A stretch of 64,000 nt of DNA from contig JABWDB010000019.1 in assembly GCA_019614645.1 (NCBI GenBank), positions 4,572,501 through 4,636,500 on the forward strand, given 5' to 3'. The position numbers and the translations under genes are program-made. The stretch's first letter is position 1, and the number at the start of each line of letters is the position of its first letter. The DNA is from Stratiolaelaps scimitus (lineage: Eukaryota > Arthropoda > Arachnida > Mesostigmata > Laelapidae). The notes beneath the pieces were generated by a model. It did no database searches. It was not told the DNA's origin and saw nothing but the letters and a program-made list of their open reading frames with translations. Shown here piece after piece: positions 11,527 through 25,011 of this stretch.

Positions 11527-12600
11527 TTTACAATACATATTAGTAACATTTCATTGTGGAGTATACAGTATGCACTTAGCATTACCGGTTCGAGTATCGA
11601 AAATCGTCATTCATACCCACCGTTCACTTGGAATTAGTGATGGGAAAAACACGTCGAAATCATATTGTCAGTTCAACATGGCCTGAGAGAATGAGATAAT
11701 ACTGTGAATTTTGTGATTAATGTACATATATAATATATATAACGTATGCATAGTTAAGGTTGTGATACGTCATCGTGTAATGAGGACTGGCTTGGTGTTT
11801 GGCCAGCTCTTTGTGTCGAGTATTTTTCAACTGACTTTCAGCTGTTCCCATACGAGACTCGGAACCACCACTGTGTCTACTGAATATCAGCAAACCGTTC
11901 ACTGTGATTTGCGCAGACACCGAGCTTATATTTGTCAATAATTTGACAATACGCCGTTCCCGTGTTCACCAATTGAGTATACAATGCTTAAAACATGGCG
12001 TTTCGCGTCGTTTCTGAATTCTAACAGGTGTCCGGCAGTCCTCACGCTGCGCTGCTCGTGGTTAGAACGGCCATACTAAGTAGAATCTATGGTGAACTGA
12101 ATGGAATCAGTTGGATCAATACGTTTCGTTTTGATTATTTTGGATCATCACTCTCTGTGCTCGTTACCAGCCGACGGGCAATGCCTTGACGGCCGTTCGT
12201 TCTTTTCTTGTGATTCAGGCGATTGATTCGGGCGTTCCCCCTTGAATCCTCACCCTACACTCAATAGACGCTACGGACGTAACTATGCTAACCTTACATG
12301 CACATAACCCTTAACCAACTCTAATGGGCAGCGCAGTCATTCGCGAAACTCAGCCTCAGATTCCTGCTCCGCAGGAAACGGACTGATGGCAAATGCTGTT
12401 CGTTCGTTTCATGGGAACTGTTGCATTTCTAAGCGGCTTTGATAACGAGTGAAGTGATCATAAACTGGGATGCGCTGAACATCTGAGCGTTTATCTAAGG
12501 GGCACGAAACCGTCGCCTCTCCCTCCTGCCCGGTCATTTCATACTCCTTAGATAAACGATCCTCGATACGCTGCCCCGGGACGTCGAGACTTCATCATTG
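10151..12600. other. Upstream flank of the His-rich gene; nothing firm
   Basis: The missing first exon(s) of the His-rich gene should lie here or beyond. ATG ATG TCG TGG at about 10262-10273 (minus) runs into a strong donor, ATCA|GTAAGT (about 10216), but its phase disagrees with the next exon. TA repeats lie at 10276, 10444 and 11492. Confidence 0.4.
11492..11526. repeat. (TA)n microsatellite
   Basis: About 17 TA units. Similar shorter tracts stand near 1158, 4502, 10276, 10444, 26934, 29372, 29690, 29889, 36371, 47707, 48038, 57340 and 60432. Confidence 0.95.
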
Positions 12601-14413
12601 ATTTCAGCATCACTTAGTCCTCGGTTTGGCTGACGACAATATCCCGCGTTCGACGCCGAACGCCACTCTCGCACGCGTTCTTCTGCTTGACCTTCTAGCG
12701 TCTCTCGAAAAATAACGGGACATGCTAACGGATGCTACCAGGCAATAACCGTCGCAACAGAAGTAATCCACAGATCGGGCACATTCAGATCTCGATTTCA
12801 ATCAACGGCAACGTTCTAACATCGCCTACAGGGCCCAAGCACACAATGTGTCGTAGACATCGTCGAAGATGTCCACCGTTAAGGGCCCACAACACGATTG
12901 CCCTTCGCCGTGTCGACCCTCGAGCCAACACTCACCATTGCGTCGGCGGGAGGCACAGTACGCGCACTCCTTCACGTGGAGCAGCGCACTTTTTCGGGTA
13001 CGCGCGTAACCAAAGGGGCTTGGCGGTGCGCTCCAAGCTGCTTGGGCGAGACAAGCCGACGCTTGCTGGACGACTCGGCGGTACCTGCTGCTAGTGCCGT
13101 CGAGTTGTTGCTGCTGCTGTCGTTGTTTGACCGTTCGTCCTTCTGTCTGTCCTCGCTTAGCAGAGGAGGCGTTGCTGAGCACGTCGAGAGACACGTTTAG
13201 AGACACACGAAAACAAGGGAACACCACAAGATAGAGACACACCACGAACGGTGACGAAAAACGGACACGGGTGGCACACTCAACGGGCGGTGCTTCTTCG
13301 TCCGCGATTCGATACTCTTTGGCTGGCCGACAGCGGGCGGCTGCGTTTTATCATGCCCCTCCCCTTGCCGGTTGTCGACGCCGGCCGGGGACCCATCGGA
13401 TGCGCGGGGATTCGAAGCCCGAGGTTTCCGACGGGCCCCGACTTCAGCAGTGCTGCCAGTGGCGATGGCAACAACGGCAGCCGTCGCAGCCGCTTCGGCG
13501 CAGTGGCCGGCGGCCGCGTGGCTCCAGTTGTTGCTGGCAGTGGCGACGACGGCGGCGGCGGCGGTGGCGGCGACCAGCGACTCCAGGAGGCATTAACTAG
13601 CGTCTACGGCAATGGTGAACAAGACGCTCGCGCAGAACAGCCGGACCGACTGACGGACGGATGGAGGCGAACAGATACGGGGAGCGAAGGCACACATGAC
13701 AACACCGTCAACGGTGTCGGTAGCGGCAAAAGGCCCAGCGGACCCAGCGGGCCTGGGCACAGCAGAGCAGCGAGGACGAACGCAGGGTCCACGGCCGTGC
13801 GGGAACGACCCACCCTCCCGGCGAACCCCGAGCGCGAGGGTCTTTTGACAATCCGCCATAGCCGCTTAGCAGAGGTCTGCTCGGGTTTCGGTGACGGCGG
13901 TAGTCGTAGGCTTCAACTTCGTTTGAGCTGTTCGTCCAGTTTGCACTTTCTCCGGCTCGGCAGACGGGGGACATTGTCGGCGTCTGGACCTATGCCGGCT
14001 TCTGATCATTAAAATCATCATCGGCAGCAACGTCATCCCCATCGTCGTTGTTGGCCGCTGAAGCAGTATCGCGTCCGAACGTATCCGCGTCATGGACTTC
14101 GTCTTGTTGTTCTTCTACGACAAAAAAAGACGTTCTCCTTAGCCGTATCACGGACAAACGGAGCAACAACAGGTGGCAAGTCGTAATCAGTTATCTGTTA
14201 CAAGGAGTGGCTCAGATCTTAACAACGTCGGACAATTGTCCATCATATGCGTATCGATGAGTTATTCTGAAGAACACCTGCGGAAGCTTATAATGTGGAG
14301 TATATATATATAACCCGTGAAGAAATCGACATATGAATGCCAGCAATGACTTCGAGAGAGGATTAGAGACAAGTTTTCGTTTATCAGTGCTACACTTTTG
14401 GTGTAAGAAAGTT

Positions 14414-14418
<5 letters not shown>

Positions 14419-14452
<34 letters not shown>
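14419..14452. repeat. (AT)n microsatellite
   Basis: About 17 AT units; open frames reading YIYIYI across it are artefacts. Confidence 0.95.
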
Positions 14453-14456
<4 letters not shown>

Positions 14457-14891
14457 ACGTATGATGCGTCATTCTCAGCTAACCATTAGTCATTTAAAGA
14501 TTCTTTGAGCTGACTCTCACCTCAACGACAACAGGTGTTTTCCGTGTTATGCAAAAAGGCCTCGGCCCTGAGCCTTTAGGTATATTTTCAATTGTCGTAC
14601 CTGGCAAGAATCCACAGGAGAAAAATAGTAATTACAACCGAACCAAAGATACCCCAAAGGGTCTCACAGCAGGTCTCGAACCGCTCAGCTATTTGAGGGG
14701 ATGCCACATACCACGGCAACCATTAAAAAGATGCTCGATAGATTCCGTCCAAGGGAGAGCCTCACGCGACCACTACCCACCCCAAACTTAAACTTTTTCG
14801 GGCTGACTCTCAGCTGACCCACCCAACATAGGCCAACAACCACTCTCGATCGCGCTACGAACCATGTATATTTTTACATGAAACGACAAAA

Positions 14892-14918
14892 AAATCGGCG
14901 GCCGGTGCCCGCCGATTT
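14892..14918. repeat. Perfect 10-bp inverted repeat hairpin
   Basis: AAATCGGCGG (14892-14901) and CCGCCGATTT (14909-14918) are perfect inverted copies around a 7-base loop. The stem is GC-rich and preceded by seven A. No gene borders it. Confidence 0.9.
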
Positions 14919-15855
14919 AGCTTCCAGCGGCACAAATTTGAAATATAGCCCCCCCCCCAACACACAATGACTACCAAAACCGTTCATATTGTACGGTCGC
15001 GATTGGCCGCATCGTTCTCTCACTTACGAGCGGCGATACGCCCGGAGGTAATTGACGAAACGCCACCACCGGGAGAAAGATACAATCACGCTGCACCACT
15101 TGTCGGTTCCTTTCTTTCCTTTGCAAAAGTGTGAACCCCACACACACCCACCGGCCAAAACGCGCCTTCCACTAAGCGCCCATCTACAGACGAGCGGCCC
15201 ACGCCATCCTCGATAACAGCCACAACTCGGCCGCCGCCGCCTCCCGCACATGTGGCTGTATGTGGACGAAATTTCACCTATGCGCCAAAATGCAAAACGT
15301 GGACAAACACGAGCTGGCGAAAAAGTAGCACCAATTCGTCCCGTGGCCATCGTCAAGTCAAGTTCGTTATCTGACAGCTGTGTCTAGCTGGCCCTTAGTG
15401 GCGTTTCGACAAATGAGCGGGGATCACAAGCTGCCGAGCTAATGTTGTTACGACTGCCTGTTTGTTAATTAACTTCTCTTGAATTAAGCTGATTTCTTTA
15501 CCATCCTATATATTACTTTAGTTTCGCTTGATCTATAGTAATAATAATTGAATACGTCTCGCTCACTCCGACGGGATGTTGCCATCTTGCTCCGACTTCG
15601 GCCGTGGCTCTGATTCTAATTATTATTATTATTATTATCATTATTGTTATTATTCGTGTATTTGCTCGGAACACTCCCAAACAGTCTGGAAGATATTTGA
15701 CTGTTCCGACAGTTTTTTTTCTCGTTATTTCTTGGTTTTCGGCTTTTTTTTGTTCACAGCGGCCGCGGGAACCTGCGGACGACCACACCACGCCACCTGG
15801 CGATAATTATGAACTTCCGATTTGGCTCCCGGTTTGACGAGAGCTTTCATTTCTG

Positions 15856-15856
<1 letters not shown>

Positions 15857-15889
<33 letters not shown>
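15857..15889. repeat. (TA)n microsatellite
   Basis: About 16 TA units followed by a short CATA-rich run (acacacatacatacat). Confidence 0.95.
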
Positions 15890-15890
<1 letters not shown>

Positions 15891-17160
15891 AACATACACA
15901 CATACATACATCTATGTTTTTTGTGTTAAACTGCCATAACGGTTTCGCGGGCTGCTCAGTGCGGCTGTTCGCTGATAGCGCCAATGAGAGACGAACGTTG
16001 TCAAGGCGAGAGGGTTCATTCAACCATCGTGATAGGAGAACGTGCTGATCTGCTGGGCTCCCACCCTGCTATGGCTAGCTACGGTAGCCGGCGCCGTAGC
16101 TGGCCCTGCACCGGCTTATATATCGTGTATAGGAAATCATCACGTCTCGACAAGTTGCTTCCCCGTCAGCTAAAGTTGCGCGTTGCCAACGATCTGCAAC
16201 TTGGCAGGCTCCACCGAGCATGTTGCACGCCTAACCAACAAGGTCTAATAGGTATACGCAAACGGCTGTCACGAGAATAGGTTCGGCTAACGCGTTCTCG
16301 TTAGATTACTCGATTGAATTCATGCGTGTGCCGAGGTGGGCGGCTTAAACGTTATCTCTTCCACCGCCCTCACCTAATTCGAAGGTTCACTAGGTTCAAG
16401 TATACGTTTGGTTTATGGATGACAAAGGACCTGCCTACGGCGCTCTAGTTTTTTGCTCTGTCTCCATAGTGGTCTAACCTAGCTAGATTTCACCGTTACG
16501 CAGGCTCGCGCAAGGTCAGCAACTCCCGTATACACTTTAGTTGAGCTTGTACTGGTAGTAAAGATGTTAGAGGGTCATCCCGAAAACAAACAGAAGCAAG
16601 TTCATCTTCGAATATGCATCTCCATGCGTATACAGTGGTTCGTGATAGCCGGATCACACCGATGTTAATTTTTTTCCCTCTCCTGCTGCGCACTCCAGCG
16701 CATTTCCAGTGCGAAACAAACCGAGTTGCCTTGTGGTCGCCAGATACGCCTCGGTCGCAACGTATGTATTAGCTATACACAGCGAGTGAGTGCTGTTTCC
16801 CACAGTCAAACAGAATGGTCTCCTCTGTCAATGTCGTGGATATCGTCACATGTAGGTTATACTAGCATGTACTATAGCGCAATACTCTACCCATCATCCA
16901 CAAATGTGTCGAGCCGACTCTGCTGTACTACCCCCGACCAGCACACACTGCGACGCAATCACTGTGTGTCAGTGCTTCGTATTAATAACAACGATGATAG
17001 CAGTAGTAATTATCACTCTCATATTCAATCGTGTCCACCCACTAGCACTAGCGATCATTTGCTCGCACACACAACATTCTATGGACACATCACACCGGGA
17101 TTGACTGTATCGTCTCTCTCCCCGCGTTCGCACGCGTTGCCCAGGTCTTTTGACCAGTGA

Positions 17161-17224
17161 TTGCTGATAGATCCTTCCCCCAGACCTTTTGCTGATAGAT
17201 CCCCCAGACCTTTTGCTGATAGAT
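17161..17224. repeat. 24-bp tandem repeat, 2.5 copies
   Basis: Units 17177-17200 and 17201-17224 are identical (cccccagacc followed by ttttgctgatagat). A half unit, ttgctgatagat, stands at 17161-17172. Identity suggests recent duplication. Confidence 0.9.
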
Positions 17225-17481
17225 GACCCAGCCGCCACCCGTTCGCTGGCAGGAGCACGGGGTACACAGTGTCGCATTTATTGCTAAACTTGATTCATTC
17301 GGACGTGGATATCTATGTGTGTGATACTTATGCCCCCGAATTAATTTCGGATGTTATTCATCGGAGGAGGCACCAACAACAGCCACAACACCAAAATAGT
17401 AATACCGGGACGGGCCCCATTGCCGCCCGAGTGTCAAACAGTATCGGGCGTCGCCGAACGCCGAAATCCATGAGGCAATTA

Positions 17482-17515
<34 letters not shown>

Positions 17516-18185
17516 TCTTGATAGTATTGCAGCTATTATTATACGACGACAACCACTAGTTCTCCTACTGACGTTGGTGCTGTCCCTCAGACGTCAGATC
17601 GGTTACGAAAACAAGACCGGCTGGCCACAGCCCACTCGCTTAGCTCGTTATATCACATAATTGCTGTCTATATATCTATCTAAATAGACCAATAGATTGA
17701 TAGATATACCACCGGCGGTGTGCCACTTGTGACGCTCGGTGGCGGCCACCTCCTTAGGACACCACCGTCTCGCCCTCTCGACACCACGAAGAGCTAGAAC
17801 CACCACCACCAGCAGCAGTAGCAGCAGCAGCAGCATTGATTGCCACAAGCAATTGTTGTGGAACATATCGGGCAACGTACGGACGGATGTGACGACTTGG
17901 TCCACGTGAAAACAGTGCAGTTTATCCAACACTTCGCCGAGCGTCCGCTGCCAGCTCATTCTATAGTGGATGTTCGCTTCGACGTAAATACTCTACGGCC
18001 ATCAGCCCCGGCACAGCAAAGGGTGAAAGCATGCGCATCTGTTGGCGTTCCATGCCTACTGTTCGCCTGGCCCTGCCGAGTATGTATAGTAAATGATATA
18101 TGAAATGATTATGGACACGAGAATAGTCGCTATTGCCGGTCAACTTGGAGCGGCGGCGATTCTCTTTTACGTTGAGTGCATATGA

Positions 18186-18186
18186 A

Positions 18187-18219
<33 letters not shown>

Positions 18220-18220
18220 T
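18186..18220. repeat. (TA)n microsatellite
   Basis: About 16 TA units, with open frames on both strands reading through it; this argues against those frames being genes. Confidence 0.95.
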
Positions 18221-20922
18221 GAATGCGATAGTTGTCATTGTCGTCGTTATCGGCAGCTGGGAGGGGGTTGTTACATCGTTCTGGGCGAAAACGGCGTTCA
18301 AGTTCGCCCCGGATCGTATGATGCACTTCTGCTGCTGCCGCTGCAGTTGAACTGTGACGACGAGTTCGGCGATGTGGCCATCCGTGGCCGCAGCGATCTA
18401 CTATTGAAGCGTCACGTGCTAACTGAGTGGCTGCGCCTGCTGCGACAGACCACTGCCGTAGGATCCTCGGAACTTCTGCTCCTCGGAGCCGAAGTTCCGC
18501 GCGGCCGCGTGATTTTGACAGCGACGCCACCCATGCCAGCAGCAGCAGCAATACAACACGTAGACAACGTTGCGGCGACGCCACCCATTTCACCGGCAAA
18601 ATCGGTGGAGCCCGATTCTGTTACCGTTTGGTGGTCGAGACGTTGGTTCAGGGCAACGGCAACATATCGGTGGACGTCTTTCTTGAACCGTTTCAGACAT
18701 CTCTTCGTTCCTGATCTCGTTGTCGTTTTCATTGCCGCGGCCGCCGCTGGACGCAATCGGACGCGGCGCCGGCGTCGACGGACGAACGAACGAACGGGGG
18801 ATCTCCCGCTTGTTGTCGCTCGATTAGCGGAACTGCCGTACCTGACTGAGACGGACAGCGGTGGCGTCCGACAGAGGCGTCAGACGATGCTTGCTAGTTA
18901 CTGTGTTGTTGGTTAGCGGTGGCACCAGTAACGTGACTGCCGCACTGGTGCGGCAGAAGCGATGGCGGCGGCCACTGCGGCTAACTACGCTGCCGCCTCG
19001 CGGAAACGGCCAACCGAACATGCAATGGCTATTTGGACGAGCAAGCCATACTTTTTTGCTTCGGACCTCATCCAAACTTTGGAATACCACCGTTCGTCCG
19101 GTAGTTTCTCATTCAGCCGGTAGTTTCTCTGTCTATCTGACAGTCTACTGCTGGTGCTGCTGCTGGTGCTGCTGGTGCCGCTGTTCAAGTGTCTACTACA
19201 ACTAGCACTGCTGATCTACATTGAGCCAGCCGGCTCATTTCTGCCGGCGTTTTGCTGAACGAGGTAGCCGGACTGAAGCTAGACGGACGCTGGCGTACGC
19301 GAAATTTCTCTCCCGCGACGTAATCGGCCAGTGCGGCTCTATCACTGTAGCGGCTCCGGTTGTTTGCGGTGGCGGCGGCGGCGGCAGCAACTGCTCCCGT
19401 TGCTTAGTAGCGCCTGAGGCCAAATGAATTGACGCAAACTACAGCAGTCACGGACGCCACTGGCGGCCGCGGCAGCCTCTTCGTACCGTGAGTCCGGGGG
19501 GGGAGGGGGGGTAGGGGGCCTGAAGGCGGACGGAGCCTTGATTTTCGCCCCGTCTCGTCTCAAATAGGACCAGGCCACGATCACTAACAAATGACGACGA
19601 CGGCGATGATTGCGCTGACTGTTCCCAACAGCCAACTAACTAACTTACGAACTAAACCAAGCGACGGAGAAACGACTGGGACGAGGCGGACGTCGCTTGT
19701 GAGAGAGAGATATCGACGGCGACCAGTCCGCTAATGTTGAGATACTTCTTGGTTGAATTTCAGCTTGAAATGACGACATCTTTGATATTACCGCATACCC
19801 TCTACTACCTTGCTGCTCATCTATCTAGGTTCATATACACAAACACATGCACGCACGCACACACAACACGCAGATCAACATCTACAGAACGTAACTATCT
19901 TCCGTTTGAATACGGTAACAGCTAGCACAACTCTGGCTGGCAACGCTGCTGGTGGTGCGCAGCGTTCGCCGGGTAGACAGCTGGTAACAGACCGATTGGG
20001 ATCGGCACGGGTGGCTTTGTTTAAGGATATGAACGCCCAAACACGCGTATGGGCAATGGCTACTGCTGGCGAGATTGATAACGTTCGGGCGGCGGTTACG
20101 GCAACAACAGCAGGAGCAGCGCGCACCAGTGGACAGCATCCACGCGAAAGAGCTCCACCTCGCTGTAATGGCACTCTACATAGAATGCAATAATAACAAC
20201 AGCAGCAGCAGCAGTAGTAGCCGCCGCATACGAGCTACCGTAGTCGGTAATGCGGCAGCGATAAGAGAGAAATTGCATGTAACACCGGTAGATAATGAAC
20301 GAACTGCGGCTGGAGCCGTAGACGACGCCCGTGGTCACTTGGAGCGTTTCGACGGCGATGATTGCCCCCCCCCGCCGTCCCCCGAGACGAATTCAAATCG
20401 ATGCCTATTCAGGCCCAAAATGCCCATTCGGAACTGTATCAGCGCGTGAATGTTACGGGGTCAATGCTAGCGAGCGGTGACTAGCTGTTCAAACGACGAT
20501 AAGAACGACGACAATAATGATGAACAAAAAAATAATGTTTCTCTCGTTTGGCCGACTTAGGGATGTTGGCCTAGTTGTTCTCGTTGCTGGTACTATTCGA
20601 TTTTTTTTTTGTTTGTTTTTGGGAACTGTCCGATGGAATAGCCGATAAGTTTATTTAGGTATCTATAGTATTTATTGAAATTATGGAATGTGTGGACGTG
20701 TATTTGCCAATTCTGTGTGGAACGTTTTCGAGAGGCAAGTGCCGAGACGCGGCAGGCGTCACCTCTCATCGGGATTAATTAGCCGAATCTTCAGACAACA
20801 GTAAGAATAATAGGGGTTAGTTTTAGTCCGCTGAGTTTCGACTTCGTCTCGCGCTCTCTGTGCACCTTTCTTTGTTAATTCCCTAGTGACAAATCTGTCC
20901 ATAATTCTTCACTTGTCCCTGC

Positions 20923-21160
20923 TCACAACGAGCATGGAGGCATTGCGCCAAGTGATTCTATCAACTCGTTCCTTTCATCCTGAAATCGATCACACGCCCA
21001 GACCGTGTGTTCCACAGTACTCACCATCGCTCCGTCACAGTGTTCGCAGGTAGGTGTCTCTATTGTTTTTAAATCTATGGAGCTATTGTCCAAAGTGCCC
21101 ATGACCGGTCATCATCTGATTGGTGTAGTCGTTAATCTGCCCCTTGTTCTCGCATCACCC
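20923..21160 (-). mobile_element. Non-LTR retrotransposon polymerase, decayed C-terminal end
   Basis: One frame reads T-P-T-C-E-H-C, then STVEHTVWACDRF, then ERNELIESLGAMPP, and stops at 20923-20925. This is the C-x2-C-xn-H-x4-C knuckle and following helix at the end of Jockey/R1/I-type polymerases. Just upstream, in another frame, lies NQMMTGHGHFGQ and a stop, matching the T-G-H-G-x-F motif that precedes the knuckle. The frameshift and stop show that the copy is dead. Further 5' parts of the element were not recognised. Confidence 0.75.
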
Positions 21161-21960
21161 ATTTGATAGTACTGCCCTTACTACGCTATCTGCCGGTGCC
21201 TGGGTACCCATCGATCAGTGATTTTAAAACTTGGCTAGCCAGCAGCTCGGCTAGTCACCCGGCGACTCGGTGAATTCATTCACACGAGCGTTGCCTCTGT
21301 CCACACACACACACACATGCAAACATTATACATACGCAGATAACGAAAGCAGAACACAACGAAACATCCTTGTCCTGCTGAGAATTTTCCCTCACTAAAT
21401 TATCATAACAACAAGGAGGCATCGTAACAACAGCGGCATACACATGTTCAGTTGAACCCTTGTCAATAAACAACAAACATTTCGCTCGGTGATAGTTCAC
21501 CTAATCGTTTCAGCGGGCCGACGCTGAAATGCTGCAAATCGCGCGCGGCCTTTGTGCTTCCTCTAACTGCATATTCCCAAGGGAACGCTCAGTAAGCAAT
21601 CTGTTGAGTGCACATTAATTGCGCCACGCGAACGATGCCGCCCCGATTCATCGTCGTTATCTTCTTCTGAGATTTCTTATCTCAAACAAAGCGTCGCTCC
21701 GCCCGCTCGTACACAGCGTGATGCGAGTCCATCGGAAGATACGCACGTCCAATATTGATTCAATGTGTCTGGCCCGTCCGGTCCTCCTCGTTCTGCTATG
21801 CGAGCTAACCACATTCACTAACCGGCCTCACTTCGTTCGTACTGTTGTTACTGTTGTTGTTTCGGCGGCATTTATTGCATTAGTTGTCGTTGTGGTAGCC
21901 GTCATTTTGGTCCAAGCTCATTATGTTCCATGTGTAATACTATTATTTCTCGTCTTTCTC

Positions 21961-21994
<34 letters not shown>

Positions 21995-21996
21995 GC
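21961..21996. repeat. (ATT)n trinucleotide repeat
   Basis: About 11 ATT units. A similar (TTA)n tract stands at 17478-17514. Confidence 0.95.
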
Positions 21997-24803
21997 TGCT
22001 ATCGTCGTAAGATACCGATCTGTCTATAATATCTAAGCTAGTGGTGGCTGATCCCACCACTGTCGACTTCCTGCCGGCTTGCCGAGGTCCGCGCGGTCGA
22101 GTGGTCCGCGCGAGGCTGGCTCTTTTCTTGATGTTGTTGTTGTTATTGTTGTTGAGCTCGATGTGTACGGATCAATCAATGGTCGTGTCAATCATCGCCA
22201 CATAGGAGGCACACCAACAACAACAACAACAATAACAGCATCAACAACAACAACAACGACGACGAGCAGCGACAGCAGCAATAGCAACGCCGGTTACTAC
22301 CGTGATAGCCACAGCGACGTCGTCGTCGTCGTTGGCGGCGGTCGCTTGATTCCTCGGCTGGTTCCTCCCGATGATGATCCAATTATTATGGTTTACGTGT
22401 ACACGAGACAGCAAAAATTAGAAGCATTAGACCGGCTGCAAGCTACGCCATGTGCAGAAGCCGATTTGGCGGCGCTGCTGCTGCTGCTGCTGCCGCCGCC
22501 GCCGTCTCGTCCGTCGTCTTCGCTGGTGGCTGGCCGCCGATGGTAAAAAGAAGAGCGATATGAGAAGCAACAGGCACCGATCGATACAGATCTGGCCACA
22601 GCAACAACAACAACCACAACCACGAGAATGCGCGATAGTGTCCGTTCATTGCTGCGCTGCTGCTGCAGCAGCTGCTGTTGGCTGTACTGTCCGTGAGTAG
22701 TAGTCGATGTCGGGCAGTTCGATTCACTGAATCGGTGGAGTCGGCAGGGCCGGGCTCCGCTGGTGACGTTTGTTGCGTCGTCGATGTGCCACTTGCGTCG
22801 GCTTCGGCTGCTACTGGAACGCAGCAATGAGGCTCAAACATCGACACTATATAGCGACTATACGATCCGTGCGCTGGCCGAAGGGGGCGGAGGCCCGGGG
22901 TTTCTTTTTTTTTTGATTTGGTGTTAGGGTGACGAAACAGTGGCAGCAGTCTGTACGTGAAGATTTACAGCTTTGCCACGAGTCGATGCGGTGGACACCG
23001 ATGATTTGACTCGTTTGAGACCAATATAATAATAATAATAATAATAGTATTAGTAGAATTGTATTCACGCGGGTGCATATACACATATGCCTCTCTGTAT
23101 GCCGACTGGAGTAAGGTCAAACATATATATATATAGAATGGACATGGTTACGTCGAATAGATTATGCGTTTCATTTATACTAGGATACCATTTGTTTCAT
23201 TTCAGTCACCTGTGTCAGGTACAGGTCTCATTTACGTATTGTTATGCGGGCTTGTTACAGTGCCCTTTGTCGTTAGTGTATTATACAATACGGGGCAAGA
23301 GCGAGTCTGATCTTCTATATAAACGACTACTGGGGATTTAAACACGAGCAGCCGTCAGGCAGAGATGAGACATATGTAACACACATATATAAGCTGTCTA
23401 GGCGCATCCTGAGTGCTTCGAGCAGTATTCGGAACAGTCCATCAGAGCGGATATCGATTGTATTCCAGGTTCCGATCGAGATAACCACAGCAAAGTTTAC
23501 ATACATCGTCTAAGGTTGTAACACAACCAAGCTGTACGTGTTCCACGCAAGGTGCAGCCATCTTCATCGTGCAACAGCCGGTAGCTAATTGGGGTCGATC
23601 GTTTGCTTCGCTAAATGGATAAATGTGCGAGGCGCTATGGGAAACACTAAACAATTAACTGTGCACATACATGGTCGAGCATCTATCAAAAACAAAATTG
23701 TACACACAAAACGACGCTAGAAATCCTGCGCAATAATATACGTAGCCGTGTCTAATCTCTCCAAATCGTTCCTCGTCTCGTAGTTCGCTGTCAGTTTGAA
23801 TCGTCCACATTCGCCGAACGACGATGCTAGACATCATAACAATGCCGTTGACGCAGCGTACGCTAATCCGCACCGCGCTACGCTGCCAATGTTATTCTTA
23901 TTGGCGGCGGGCACATACACAGTTTTGCTGACCAGAGCGAAAGCCCGTTGTCGCTCAAGTGTTTTGCTTCAGCGTTTCAACAGGGGCAGCCCCACCCCCG
24001 TATCAGACAAGATGTATCGCGCTTCGAAACAATTCGTCTGACAGATGAGGGTTTCTTTCAGTTTACAGGATGTATTCTATAAAGCATACTGGCAGAGCCA
24101 CAACTCAAAGCATGCGTTGCAGGATACACCAAAATGGCCACAAACATCGCCAGTGGTAGTAGTAAAAAAAATCGCCGCCAAAAAATCGACATAGAATTAT
24201 TAATTGGTAAGCGTCAAAGATGTAACTGTGTGAGGTAAGGGCAAAGAAAACTGCGACGGTCAACAGTTGTCTCGAGACCATTTTCGATGTTGTTAGCTGC
24301 GATGTTCGTGGCAGTAAAGTCGCACATCGCTTCTACGGACGGACTGACTACCCGTTTGAGTTTCAATTGTCCACTAGACAACAGAAGCCGGAATAACAAC
24401 CGCAACACCAGCAGCAGCAGCAGCAACAGAATTTGAGGCATCGAAAATGAGCTCGTCTGGTCGATCAGCCGCTATGGCAAATATTGTGATCTGTCCGTGA
24501 TGCCATAAACTGAAATTGTGCCTGAAGTGTCCATAAATAGAAGCAGAGAACAGGTGCAGGCCAATATTTCACTTCGTGGGAGTCTCAGCTACTGTTGTTC
24601 GCCATCGCTGCTGCTGCTGCTGCTCCTGTGTCGCCATTTAGCAACACACAATTGCCAACTATTTAGAATAATACGTACGCCAAACAGATTTCATAAGCGC
24701 CTCGTAAGAGCGTAGCGAATACAATATGCAATGTTACAACGCCGTAGCGTATCTCGGCTAACGTGATAACGAAACAGCTCAACAGCTTATTCTCTCTCTC
24801 TCT

Positions 24804-24860
24804 TATATATATATATATATAATATATATATCCACTACCGCAGCGTTACACTCACGTCTG

Positions 24861-24904
<44 letters not shown>

Positions 24905-24976
24905 GAATGTCATTGCAAACGAAGGATGCTTGTTATTGCAGCCAGCTTACATCGAGTGCTCACACTATTATCAACT

Positions 24977-25008
<32 letters not shown>
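24804..25008. repeat. Cluster of three (TA)n microsatellites
   Basis: TA tracts at about 24804-24832, 24863-24903 and 24979-25007 are separated by about 30 and 75 bases of unique DNA. The first is preceded by a short (TC)n. Confidence 0.95.

Positions 25009-25011
<3 letters not shown>

Larger units (their letters stand above)
12600..20460. other. GC-rich, triplet-repeat-rich region without a supportable gene
   Basis: 12.6-14.1 kb and 17.7-20.4 kb are rich in CpG and in CAG/GCT, CGG and AAC triplets, so several frames stay open on both strands (for example 13251-14012 plus and 17961-18599 minus). The frames read Ala, Gly, Arg, Ser and Gln runs, cross TA repeats, and compete with each other. 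Such DNA is common around promoters and 5' exons of arthropod regulatory genes, so transcription starts may lie here; none can be placed. 14.2-17.6 kb is AT-richer and empty apart from microsatellites and the hairpin at 14892. Confidence 0.4.

Noticed and set aside
13251..14012. 253-codon plus frame rich in Gly, Arg and Ser
   Set aside because: Lies in a CpG-rich island where several frames on both strands are open; composition is that of the triplet repeats and no domain or splice pair is visible.
14480..14815. Further SINE copies suggested by GCTGAGAGTCAGCCCG
   Set aside because: Only the last 15 to 20 bases resemble the SINE tail; the body motifs are absent.
17961..18916. Long frames on both strands (212 and 246 codons)
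   Set aside because: Both read through a (TA)n microsatellite as YIYIYI, which a real exon would not.
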